Shown: piece after piece, positions 17,196 through 24,808 of the stretch
How the letters are laid out: each line of letters starts with the position of its first letter
Position numbering within the stretch: position 1 is the first letter of the stretch
Assembly (NCBI RefSeq): GCF_051594765.1
Contig: NZ_JBPPGJ010000002.1
Span: 186,001-250,000 of the forward strand
Source of the DNA: Paenibacillus_AR sp051594765
Lineage (GTDB): Bacteria; Bacillota; Bacilli; Paenibacillales; NBRC-103111
Length of the DNA stretch: 64,000 nt
Direction of reading: 5' to 3'
Program-made: the position numbers and the translations under genes
The notes under the pieces: generated by a model
What the model was told of the DNA's origin: nothing
Databases searched by the model: none
Seen by the model: only the letters and a program-made list of their open reading frames with translations

Positions 17196-17210
17196 ATGAA
17201 AACGTTTGAA
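17196..17210 (+). promoter_or_regulatory. Candidate cre (CcpA) site ahead of the alpha-glucan cassette
   Basis: ATGAAAACGTTTGAA matches the degenerate Bacillus cre pattern WTGNAANCGNWNNCW except for one position. It lies about 25 bases before the DUF4912 start codon. Carbon catabolite control would suit the glucan enzymes, but this rests on sequence match alone. Confidence 0.4.
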
Positions 17211-17231
17211 AGGAAGAAGGTGATCCGAACG

Positions 17232-17741
17232 ATGTCCCGTATTCCAACAGAAGGTTATGAGGTCCATGACCGTCTGAACAAGGACCTGCTGCAGCTGATG
17301 GCGGTAGACGCCCATACCCTGTATGTGTATTGGGAGGTCAGCGACCGGAAGCGGTGGATGGCTTCCCAGCATTTTGGCTGCGATTGGGGCACACTGCCCA
17401 AGGTCATTCGCCTGTATGACGTCACCTGTGTGATGTTCAACGGCAGCAACGACAACGGACATTTCGATATCGAAACGAACCCGGAGTCCTCCAGCTGGTA
17501 CATGCACAATCTGAACGCCAACGCCACTTACATAGCAGACTTCGGCGTCTACACCTGGGAGCGGCAGTTCATCCCCCTGCTCCGTTCGGCCCCCGTCATC
17601 ACTCCCCGTGATTACTCGGCAGTCTACGGCGAACCGATCCTACCGGTCATAGAGGAGGCTCGCGACGGGATTCACCGCGGCAGACGCATTATGCCCCGTT
17701 TCCATGAGAATTTCAGCATTTACGAAGAATACGCCAAGTGA
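17232..17741 (+). CDS. DUF4912-domain protein
   Basis: The 169-residue protein matches the DUF4912 pattern: LLQLMAVDAHTLYVYWEVSDRKR followed by LRLYDVT-like and WYMHNLNANATYIADFGV blocks, which suggests a small beta-sandwich. The family often lies beside GH57 alpha-glucan enzymes and its biochemical role is unknown. I prefer ATG 17232 because AAGGTGATC precedes it; an ATG at 17196 is possible. The next gene starts 19 bases after its stop, so the two are probably co-transcribed. Confidence 0.82.
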   Translation: MSRIPTEGYEVHDRLNKDLLQLMAVDAHTLYVYWEVSDRKRWMASQHFGCDWGTLPKVIRLYDVTCVMFNGSNDNGHFDIETNPESSSWYMHNLNANATYIADFGVYTWERQFIPLLRSAPVITPRDYSAVYGEPILPVIEEARDGIHRGRRIMPRFHENFSIYEEYAK

Positions 17742-17760
17742 CCGGGAGGCTAGGCTTTAT

Positions 17761-20754
17761 ATGAACGCCAACATTGACCATTGGAAGCAGGAGCCCAAAG
17801 GGTATCTGGCTTTGGTGCTTCATGCCCATTTGCCATACATCCGGCATCACGACCGGGATGACGTTATGGAGGAACGCTGGTTCTATGAGGCGATGACGGA
17901 GACCTACCTCCCGCTGATCGAAGCGTTCGACCGTCTCGTCAACGACGGGGTTCACTTCCGCATCACCATGTCGCTGACCCCCACGCTGCTCTCCCTCATG
18001 TCCGATCCTCTGATGCAGGAGCGATACGAGAAGCATTTGAACAAGCTGATCGATTTGGCGGATGGAGAGATTTTGCGGCTTCGCCGGAATTATACGTATC
18101 TCCCGCTCGCCCATATGTATGCGGTCCGGTTTCGCGAGCTGCGCGCGGTCTTCCATGCCTGCGGGCGGAATGTCATCTCCCGCTTCCGGCAGTTCCAGGA
18201 GCTGGGTGTCCTCGAGATCGTGACCTCCGGCGCCACCCACGGCTTCCTGCCGCTCATGAAGCATGAAGAGGCCATCCGGGCGCAGATCACCACTGCGGTG
18301 ACGGATTACGAACGGCATTTCGGCCGTCCGCCCCGCGGCATCTGGCTGCCGGAGTGCGCCTACGCTCCGGGGATCGACCGGATATTGAAGTCCTGCGGCA
18401 TCGAATATTTCTTCACCGATACCACCGCGCTCCAGCATGCCTCTCCCCGGGCCAACCGCGAGGTGTATGCTCCGCTCCTGACGCCGTACGGCGTGTCGGC
18501 CTTCGCCCGGGATCCGGAGTCCTCCCAGCAGGTATGGAGCTCGCAGACCGGATACCCGGGAGACTTCAATTACCGGGAATATTACCGCGACATCGGCTGG
18601 GATCTGGGCTGGAACGACCTGAAGGAATGGGAGCATATCCGCCCGCACGTCCTGCCGACGTTCGAGCGGGTGAACACTGGCATCAAGTACCATCGCATTA
18701 CCGGTCGGGACACACAGCAGCGGGAGCCGTACAATCCCGAATGGGCCGCCGAACGGGCCGGCCAGCACGCGGACAACTTCCTGTTCAACCGGCAGAAGCA
18801 GGCCGAGCATTGGAACTACCACCTAGACCGCAAGCCTATCGTCATCTCTCCTTACGATGCCGAGCTGTTCGGCCATTGGTGGTACGAGGGACCGATGTTC
18901 ATCGAATTCCTGTGCCGCAAGATCCATTTCGACCAGGACATCATTCAGATGATCACGCCGTCGGAGTATCTGCAGGAATATCCGGTAGCCGACACCGGGC
19001 AGCCGGCCGCCAGCAGCTGGGGGCGGAACTCCAGCTACGAGGTCTGGCTTCAGGGCAACAACGACTGGATCTACCGCCATCTGCATCAGGCGGAGGAACG
19101 GATGATCCGGCTGGCCACCCGGCACCAGCAGCTGCACGGTACCCGGCAGCTTCCCACGGCGCGGCTGAAGCGGGCCTTGAACCAGGCCGCGCGGGAGCTG
19201 CTCTTGGCCCAGAGCAGCGATTGGGCCTTCATCATGGATTCCAAGACCGTGGTGGAATACGCCTGCAGAAGAACCAAGGACCATCTGGGCTGCTTCCATA
19301 CGCTCTGCGGCATGATCGAGCAGGGCAAGGTGGACGAGGATTTCCTGAAGCGGCTGGAGGAGAAGGACAACTGCTTCCCCGCCATCGATTACGCTGACTA
19401 CGTGTCCGTCTTCGAATTTGCGCCGGTTCCTCATCTGGGCAGCAGGGCCGATTGGGAAGCACTGATGGAGCGTACCCGGGACCGGGCCAATATCTTCATG
19501 CTGGCCTGGGAATACCCGCCGAAGAACGTAGGCGGCTTGTCCCGTGCGGTCCATGATCTGTCCCGGACCTTGGCTGATCTGGGAGAAGCGGTCCATGTGA
19601 TCACCACCTCCCATTACGGAGCCCCCTTCTTCGAGGAGAAGGACGGCGTGTTCATCCACCGGGTGCTGCCGGCTTGGTCGGGGGACACGGACTTCTACCA
19701 TTGGACCTTCGAGATGAACCTGGCCATGACGGACTATCTGGTCCGGTACCGGGAGAGCGGCGGGCGGATCGACCTGCTGCACGCCCACGACTGGATGGTG
19801 TACCATACCGCACGGGAGATCAAGTATTCCTTCGGGATTCCGCTCATCGCCACCATTCACGCCACCGAGTGGGGCCGCAACCACGGCAGGCTGAACAACC
19901 CGCTCCAGCAAAGCATCCACAGCATCGAATGGCATCTTACCTACGAGGCTTCGAAGGTATTCGTATGCAGCCAGTATATGAAGCGGGAGCTGGAGCAGGT
20001 CTTCCGCCTGCCGGAGGACAAGCTGCTTGTCTATCCGAACGGCGCTTGCGTCGATCAAGATTTACCCGAACGGCTTCTCGGAGACGAGGAGATCCGCCGG
20101 GCCAAGGAAGCGGCCGGTGTCACCCATGCCAAGACCGTGTTCTGCATTGCCCGTCTGGTTCATGAGAAGGGGGTCCAAACTCTGCTGCACGCCGCTCCCT
20201 CCATCCTGTCCCGGGTGCCGGACGCCCTCTTCATCATCGCCGGGTCCGGTCCCATGCAGGACGAGCTCCAAGAGATGGCCGCCCACTTGGGGGATCGGGT
20301 CCGCTTTGTCGGCTTCGTGGATAACGACTGGAAGGACACCTTGTATGCGGCCTCCGATGTGGTGGTCGTGCCGAGCCACTATGAGCCCTTCGGCATCGTC
20401 GCCCTGGAAGCCATGAGATACGGCAAACCCTTGATCGTCTCCGACACGGGAGGCTTGGCCGAGATCATCGACCATGGTGAAGACGGCTACAAGGCACTTC
20501 CGGGCCATGTGGATTCCTTGGCTTACCACGTCTCGGAGCTGCTCCTCTCGCCGGAGCTGGGCAAGCGGATGGCGGAGCGCGCGCTTTCCAAGCTGCATAA
20601 GCAATATGCCTGGCCCACCATCGCCCGGGAGATCCGGGAGGTATACCGCAGCCTGCATCACGTTCCGGAGCCCTTCGTCTACGCCAACGAGCCGATCGGC
20701 TTCACGGAGACAGAGAACCAGCCGGAGAACCGTTCCGCCCCGGCCTATCGGTAA
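17761..20754 (+). CDS. Fused GH57 alpha-glucan branching enzyme and GT4 glycosyltransferase
   Basis: Residues 1 to about 560 form a GH57/DUF1957 branching-enzyme module. It has the metal-independent motifs HAHLPY (21-26), GATHGF, WLPECAY with nucleophile Glu198, and SPYDAELFGHWW with acid/base Asp366. From about 575 to 975 a GT4 glycosyltransferase follows, with the glycogen-synthase-like KNVGGL donor loop (589-593) and the C-terminal SHYEPFGIVALEA motif that binds the nucleotide sugar. One polypeptide could therefore extend and branch an alpha-1,4-glucan, which is inference from the domains. The start ATG 17761 has GGGAGG; the longer frame to 17704 overlaps the upstream gene. It is 997 aa, about twice a lone GH57 branching enzyme. 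Confidence 0.9.
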   Translation: MNANIDHWKQEPKGYLALVLHAHLPYIRHHDRDDVMEERWFYEAMTETYLPLIEAFDRLVNDGVHFRITMSLTPTLLSLMSDPLMQERYEKHLNKLIDLADGEILRLRRNYTYLPLAHMYAVRFRELRAVFHACGRNVISRFRQFQELGVLEIVTSGATHGFLPLMKHEEAIRAQITTAVTDYERHFGRPPRGIWLPECAYAPGIDRILKSCGIEYFFTDTTALQHASPRANREVYAPLLTPYGVSAFARDPESSQQVWSSQTGYPGDFNYREYYRDIGWDLGWNDLKEWEHIRPHVLPTFERVNTGIKYHRITGRDTQQREPYNPEWAAERAGQHADNFLFNRQKQAEHWNYHLDRKPIVISPYDAELFGHWWYEGPMFIEFLCRKIHFDQDIIQMITPSEYLQEYPVADTGQPAASSWGRNSSYEVWLQGNNDWIYRHLHQAEERMIRLATRHQQLHGTRQLPTARLKRALNQAARELLLAQSSDWAFIMDSKTVVEYACRRTKDHLGCFHTLCGMIEQGKVDEDFLKRLEEKDNCFPAIDYADYVSVFEFAPVPHLGSRADWEALMERTRDRANIFMLAWEYPPKNVGGLSRAVHDLSRTLADLGEAVHVITTSHYGAPFFEEKDGVFIHRVLPAWSGDTDFYHWTFEMNLAMTDYLVRYRESGGRIDLLHAHDWMVYHTAREIKYSFGIPLIATIHATEWGRNHGRLNNPLQQSIHSIEWHLTYEASKVFVCSQYMKRELEQVFRLPEDKLLVYPNGACVDQDLPERLLGDEEIRRAKEAAGVTHAKTVFCIARLVHEKGVQTLLHAAPSILSRVPDALFIIAGSGPMQDELQEMAAHLGDRVRFVGFVDNDWKDTLYAASDVVVVPSHYEPFGIVALEAMRYGKPLIVSDTGGLAEIIDHGEDGYKALPGHVDSLAYHVSELLLSPELGKRMAERALSKLHKQYAWPTIAREIREVYRSLHHVPEPFVYANEPIGFTETENQPENRSAPAYR

Positions 20755-20785
20755 TTCGGGAGCCACCTGCCGGCTCCCCAACGCC

Positions 20786-20833
20786 ATCCGGCGTTTCCCA
20801 TGGATGATTTTGTGGGAAACGTCGGATTTTTCT
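20786..20833 (+). terminator. Intrinsic terminator between the GH57-GT4 and GH15 genes
   Basis: ATCCGGCGTTTCCC pairs with GGGAAACGTCGGAT with one mismatch, then TTTTTC. It may attenuate rather than fully separate the two genes. Confidence 0.75.
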
Positions 20834-20887
20834 TGCAATTCCAGTCCATCCTGAGTCATAGTAGATTCATAGAAAGGATGTGACGAC

Positions 20888-22888
20888 ATGCCCAGACAAT
20901 ATGCGATCGGCAACGGACATTTTCTGATCAATCTCGACCATCATTCCTACATCCGGGACATCTATTATCCGTATGTGGGCCAGCTTAACCATGTTGGCGG
21001 TTACCAGTGCAGGACGGGCATGTGGGTGGACGGACAATTCGCCTGGCTGTCGGCCCCCGAATGGCGGAAGCGTCACTCCTACACGGAGGATTCGCTGGTG
21101 ACGGAGATGCAGGCGGTCCACGACGGCTTGGGAATCTCGCTCACCATCCACGACGGAGTGCATCAGCGCGAGAGCCTCTACATGAAGAGGATCGTGATCT
21201 CGAACCTTCTCGATACCGAACGGGAGATCCGGTTTTTCTTCCAGCAGGACATGATGATCAATGAGACGGAGGTCGGGGATACGGCCGCCTATTATCCGCC
21301 CAACAACACGGTCTTTCACTACAAGAAGGACCGGTACTTCATGTTTAACGGACTGACGGGGTCGGAGGGGATCTATCAATACACGACGGGGGTCAAAAGA
21401 TTCCACGGTGCCGAGGGCACCTGGAGGGATGCGGAGGACGGGGCCCTCTCCGGCAATCCCATCTCCCAAGGCTCGGTGGACAGTACTATCAGCTTCCGAA
21501 CCATGGTGCCGGCCGGCGGAGAGGCGGTTCTCTATTACTGGATGAGTGCGGGGAAGACGCTGGAAGAGGTCAAGAAACTGGACAAGTACGTGAAGGACAA
21601 CCATCCGGGCAAGCTGCTGGACCGGGTACAGATCTACTGGCAGCGCTGGGTCAACAAGTCGGAGCGCTTCTATGCAGACCTGGGCCCCGACATCGCCAAG
21701 CTGTTCAAGACGAGCCTCCTGATCGTCCGGACCCAGATGGATGCCGGAGGGGCCATCATTGCGGCCAACGACACGGACATTCTGCATCACAACCGGGACC
21801 ACTACAGTTATATGTGGCCGCGGGACGGCGCCTTGGTCGCCTATTCCATGTCCATGGCGGGGTATTCGGGCATGGTGGCGCCCTTCTTCCAATTCTGCTC
21901 GGATGCCCTGTCACCGGAGGGCTATCTCCATCATAAGTACAACCCGGACGGCACGGTAGGCTCCAGCTGGCATCCCTACATCTATGAAGGGGAGACCCGG
22001 CTTCCGATCCAAGAGGACGAGACGGCCTTGGTCCTGTTCGCCCTCTGGCAGGATTTCGCCAAGCACGGGAACATCGAGCTGCCCCAATCCCTGTTCCGTA
22101 CTCTCATCCGGCGCTCCGCCCGCTTCTTGGCTTCCTTCATCGAACCGGAGCTGGGTTTGCCCAAGCCGAGCTATGATCTGTGGGAGGAGCGCTACGGCAT
22201 CTTCACCTTCACCTGCTCCGCCGTGTACGGAGGGCTGGTTGCGGCCTCCAAGTTCTGCAGCCTCTTCGGCGATGATGACCGGAGCGTTCGCTTCATCGAA
22301 GCGGCGGAGAAGATCAAGGCCGCCATGCTGGAGCATCTGTGGGACGAGGAGCTGGGCCGCTTCGTACGGGGCCTGTACCGGGAGGACGGCCGCTGGGTGA
22401 AGGACCCTACTCTCGAGAGCAGCATCTACGGCATCTTCGAATTCGGCGTGCTGCCAGCGAACGACGAGCGGGTGGTCCGGACCATGACGTCCATCAAGGA
22501 AGGGCTTCGCATCAAGACCGAGGTGGGCGGCATCGCCCGCTACCACCACGATTACTACTTCCAGCGGAGCTCGGACATCGACCGGGTGCCGGGCAATCCG
22601 TGGATCATCTGCACCCTGTGGACCGCCGAGTGGGAGATCGAGACGGCCAAGTCCATCAAGGATCTGGAGAGCCCGCGCCGGACGCTGGAATGGACCGTGG
22701 CCCACGCCATGGAGAGCGGCATTCTTCCCGAGCAGCTGGATCCCTTCGACGGGGGCCCCGTTTCCGTTGCTCCTCTGACCTGGTCCCATGCCACCTTCGT
22801 TCTGACGGTGGTCAAGTACGTGAATAAGTATCTTCAGCTAAGCGGCTTGAAGGATACGTCATCCCCCACCCGCCCCGGCTTCAACTGA
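20888..22888 (+). CDS. GH15-family glucoamylase-like glycoside hydrolase
   Basis: The N-terminal beta-sandwich (about residues 1-260) is typical of bacterial and archaeal glucoamylases and glucodextranases, and an (alpha/alpha)6 barrel follows. YMWPRDGALVAYSM is the substrate-binding loop, Glu433/Glu434 in LWEERYGIF include the likely general acid, and Glu615 in ILPEQLDP is the likely base. It has no signal peptide, so it acts in the cytoplasm, probably releasing glucose from alpha-glucan or maltodextrin. GGATGTGACG precedes ATG 20888. Position after the branching/synthase gene suggests turnover of the same polymer; trehalase activity is possible in some GH15 members. Confidence 0.88.
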   Translation: MPRQYAIGNGHFLINLDHHSYIRDIYYPYVGQLNHVGGYQCRTGMWVDGQFAWLSAPEWRKRHSYTEDSLVTEMQAVHDGLGISLTIHDGVHQRESLYMKRIVISNLLDTEREIRFFFQQDMMINETEVGDTAAYYPPNNTVFHYKKDRYFMFNGLTGSEGIYQYTTGVKRFHGAEGTWRDAEDGALSGNPISQGSVDSTISFRTMVPAGGEAVLYYWMSAGKTLEEVKKLDKYVKDNHPGKLLDRVQIYWQRWVNKSERFYADLGPDIAKLFKTSLLIVRTQMDAGGAIIAANDTDILHHNRDHYSYMWPRDGALVAYSMSMAGYSGMVAPFFQFCSDALSPEGYLHHKYNPDGTVGSSWHPYIYEGETRLPIQEDETALVLFALWQDFAKHGNIELPQSLFRTLIRRSARFLASFIEPELGLPKPSYDLWEERYGIFTFTCSAVYGGLVAASKFCSLFGDDDRSVRFIEAAEKIKAAMLEHLWDEELGRFVRGLYREDGRWVKDPTLESSIYGIFEFGVLPANDERVVRTMTSIKEGLRIKTEVGGIARYHHDYYFQRSSDIDRVPGNPWIICTLWTAEWEIETAKSIKDLESPRRTLEWTVAHAMESGILPEQLDPFDGGPVSVAPLTWSHATFVLTVVKYVNKYLQLSGLKDTSSPTRPGFN

Positions 22889-22904
22889 TCTCCGGGAGGC
22901 ACCG

Positions 22905-22940
22905 GCAGCCGGCTCCTGTTCGGAGGAGTCGGCTGCTTTT
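22905..22940 (+). terminator. Intrinsic terminator after the GH15 gene
   Basis: GCAGCCGGCTCCT / AGGAGTCGGCTGC with one bulge, then TTTT. Confidence 0.8.
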
Positions 22941-22975
22941 GGCGTGCGGCTTCGGTAATTCCGCCGCAGGCAGCG

Positions 22976-23293
22976 TCAAGCACGCTCTCCGTCCGTCTCA
23001 ATCGTAACCAGCCAGCCTTGAGCCTCCGGCGAACGGTGGATCAGGTCCGGCTGGGCCTCCGTCTGCCGGTTCACCTCCACAACCGTACCGGTCAAGGGAG
23101 CGGACAGCTCCTCCTCCATGGAAGCCGTCTCCACCAGCAGGAACGGCCGTCCTTCCCGGATCCGGTCACCGGGCTCCGGCAGCTCCACGTAGAGGATCAT
23201 GCCAAAATCATCCGCCGCGGCCTCCGTCAAGCCGATTACGGCCCGGCCACCCTCCCGGCGCACCCACAGCTTGCCCGCAAGCTGACTCTCCAT
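22976..23293 (-). CDS. GcvH-like lipoyl-domain protein lacking the lipoyl lysine
   Basis: The 105-residue protein keeps the glycine-cleavage H-protein fold pattern: AVIGLTEAAADDFGMILYVELPEPGDRI near the start and ELSAPLTGTVVEVN near the hairpin. In real GcvH the modified Lys sits in VESVKxxSE; here the segment reads VETASMEEE with Ser58 in the Lys position, confirmed from the codons. It therefore cannot carry lipoate there. It is also shorter than GcvH (about 127 aa). AAGGAGGAA precedes ATG 23293. No other gcv gene is nearby. A regulatory, scaffold or decayed role is possible. Confidence 0.75.
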   Translation of the reverse strand: MESQLAGKLWVRREGGRAVIGLTEAAADDFGMILYVELPEPGDRIREGRPFLLVETASMEEELSAPLTGTVVEVNRQTEAQPDLIHRSPEAQGWLVTIETDGERA

Positions 23294-23384
23294 AGGGAAT
23301 CTTCCTCCTTTTATCCTTTGCTTTTTTTAGTATGAGCCTAGCAGGTTCCATGACCGGACGCAACCTCAGGACCGAATTGGACAG

Positions 23385-23422
23385 AAAAAAACGGTTGGCC
23401 GGGTATCCGGTCCAACCGTTTG
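23385..23422 (-). terminator. Intrinsic terminator of the peroxiredoxin gene
   Basis: AACGGTTGG / CCAACCGTT with a T run on the minus strand, 17 bases past the stop codon. Confidence 0.88.
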
Positions 23423-23438
23423 ATTATGGGCAAGATTC

Positions 23439-23987
23439 TTACTTCGCAACCAGGTGCTTGTCGCCCTTCTTCCAGCCGATCGGGCACAGGCCGCCGGATT
23501 GGAGAGCTTCCAGCACGCGGAGGGTTTCTTCGACGCTGCGGCCCACGTTGTTGTGGTGCACCACTTGGTACTGCAGCTCGCCTTCCGGGTTGATGATGAA
23601 CAGGCCGCGCAGGGCGATGCCTTCTTCTTCGATCAGGACGCCGTAGTCCTTGGAGACGGACTTGGTGATGTCGGAGGCCAGCGGGAAGTTCAGCTTGCCC
23701 AGGCCGTTGTCTTCCTTGGCGGTCTTGATCCACGCCTTGTGGGAATGGACGCTGTCGATGCTGACGCCGAGGATCTCGGTGTCCAGCTTCTTGAACTCGT
23801 CAGCCGCGTCGGAGATCGCAGTGATCTCGGTCGGGCATACGAAGGTGAAGTCCAGCGGGTAGAAGAAGAGGACCAGCCACTTGCCTTTATAATCGGACAG
23901 GGATACCTTGCCGAAGCTTTCTCCGCTGCCGTCCACGGTTGCCATAGTGAAATCCGGTGCTTGCTTGCCTACCAAACGTTCTGCCAT
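23439..23987 (-). CDS. 2-Cys peroxiredoxin (AhpC/TSA family)
   Basis: This thiol peroxidase reduces hydrogen peroxide and organic peroxides. The peroxidatic Cys51 lies in FTFVCPTE and the resolving Cys is near residue 170 in GGLCPIGW. At 182 residues it is of typical size. The start ATG 23987 has AGGAGGTT; an upstream in-frame extension lacks a site. No ahpF reductase is adjacent, so the reductant is probably thioredoxin. The region upstream holds PerR-like and Fnr-like boxes, which suggests peroxide and oxygen control. Confidence 0.93.
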   Translation of the reverse strand: MAERLVGKQAPDFTMATVDGSGESFGKVSLSDYKGKWLVLFFYPLDFTFVCPTEITAISDAADEFKKLDTEILGVSIDSVHSHKAWIKTAKEDNGLGKLNFPLASDITKSVSKDYGVLIEEEGIALRGLFIINPEGELQYQVVHHNNVGRSVEETLRVLEALQSGGLCPIGWKKGDKHLVAK

Positions 23988-24102
23988 TTTGAATAACCTC
24001 CTGATAATATAAGATGATGTGTGCCTGCATATAAATGCCGGCTTCATTAGCGTCCCTTAGAGGCTGCATGGGAAAATATGTACATTGCCGTTTACATTTC
24101 AA

Positions 24103-24131
24103 ATCCTATCACTCAGAATGTAGAAAGTCAA
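24103..24131 (-). promoter_or_regulatory. SigA-type promoter of the peroxiredoxin gene
   Basis: On the minus strand, TTGACT and TAGGAT are separated by 17 bases; the 5' leader would be about 110 bases. Confidence 0.65.
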
Positions 24132-24151
24132 TTCAAGTAGCGTGTATTTAT

Positions 24152-24166
24152 TTATAATTATTATTA
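24152..24166. promoter_or_regulatory. PerR-like box upstream of the peroxiredoxin gene
   Basis: TTATAATTATTATTA differs from the Bacillus Per box TTATAATNATTATAA at one position. It overlaps a second possible -10 (TTTAAT, 24168-24163 on the minus strand), a position where a bound repressor would block transcription. Confidence 0.6.
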
Positions 24167-24190
24167 AATTGTGAATAAACTGTGACCGTT

Positions 24191-24206
24191 TGTGAAATTG
24201 GTCACA
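24191..24206. promoter_or_regulatory. Fnr/Crp-like box upstream of the peroxiredoxin gene
   Basis: TGTGA-N6-TCACA is a perfect match to the CRP/FNR-family consensus used by Bacillus Fnr. It sits inside a wider inverted repeat AACTGTGACC-N12-GGTCACAGTT (24178-24209). Its centre is about 42 bases upstream of the start expected from the TTTAAT -10 element, the class II activator spacing. Confidence 0.55.
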
Positions 24207-24346
24207 GTTAGTTTCTCGTCTAACCGCTAGCTTCTCCGTCTCCGCCCTTAAGTGCAGATCACGCCCAGAATACAGCCAGAAAATCGGCTCCGATTTCCTT
24301 CAATGATCTCAGCAGGATATCTACCATCTACCACTAAGCCGATTAG

Positions 24347-24731
24347 ACCAACGGCAGATTCGCCGTTGGTTCAACGCCGGGCCCCATACGCTGCGAATTC
24401 AACGGCATTTATGCCGTTGGTTGGAGGAGCATACGCACTCTCCCGGCCGCTCCAGTAAAACCAACGGCAGATTCGCCGTTGATTCAACGCCGGACCCCAT
24501 ACGTGGGGAAACCAACGGCATTTATGCCGTTGGTTGGTGGAGCATACGCACTCTCCCGGCCGCTCGAGCAAACCAACGGCAGATTCGCCGTTGGTTCAAC
24601 GCCGGGCCCCATACGCGGGGAAACCAACGGCATTTATGCCGTTGGTTGGTGGAGCATACGCACTCACTGGGCTGTTCGAGTAAACCAACGGCAGATTCGC
24701 CGTTGGTTCAACGCCGGACCCCATACGTGGG
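24347..24731. repeat. Tandem array of 112-bp units, each with two hairpins (about 3.5 copies)
   Basis: Copies of half A (ACCAACGGC-AGATTC-GCCGTTGGT plus tail) begin at 24347, 24460, 24572 and 24684. Copies of half B (ACCAACGGCAT-TT-ATGCCGTTGGT plus tail) begin at about 24398, 24511 and 24623. The A-to-B distance is always 51 and the B-to-next-A distance 61-62. Stems are 9 and 11 bp and are conserved between copies; B1 alone has a damaged 5' arm. Both halves contain CATACG in the tail. It lies downstream of leuB and upstream of the peroxiredoxin promoter. There are no cas genes nearby and the units are too long for a CRISPR. Confidence 0.88.
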
Positions 24732-24764
24732 TTCTTCGCTCTAGGTACGGATCCCACCACAACC

Positions 24765-24799
24765 CAAAAAAATCCCGAGGGGCGTTCCCCTCGGGATTA
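24765..24799 (-). terminator. Intrinsic terminator of leuB
   Basis: ATCCCGAGGGG / CCCCTCGGGAT with a seven-base T run on the minus strand. Confidence 0.88.
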
Positions 24800-24808
24800 A
24801 CTGCATGC

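Noticed and set aside
24347..24731. CRISPR array
   Set aside because: The repeating unit is 112 bp with internal hairpins and no unique spacers, and no cas genes are present.
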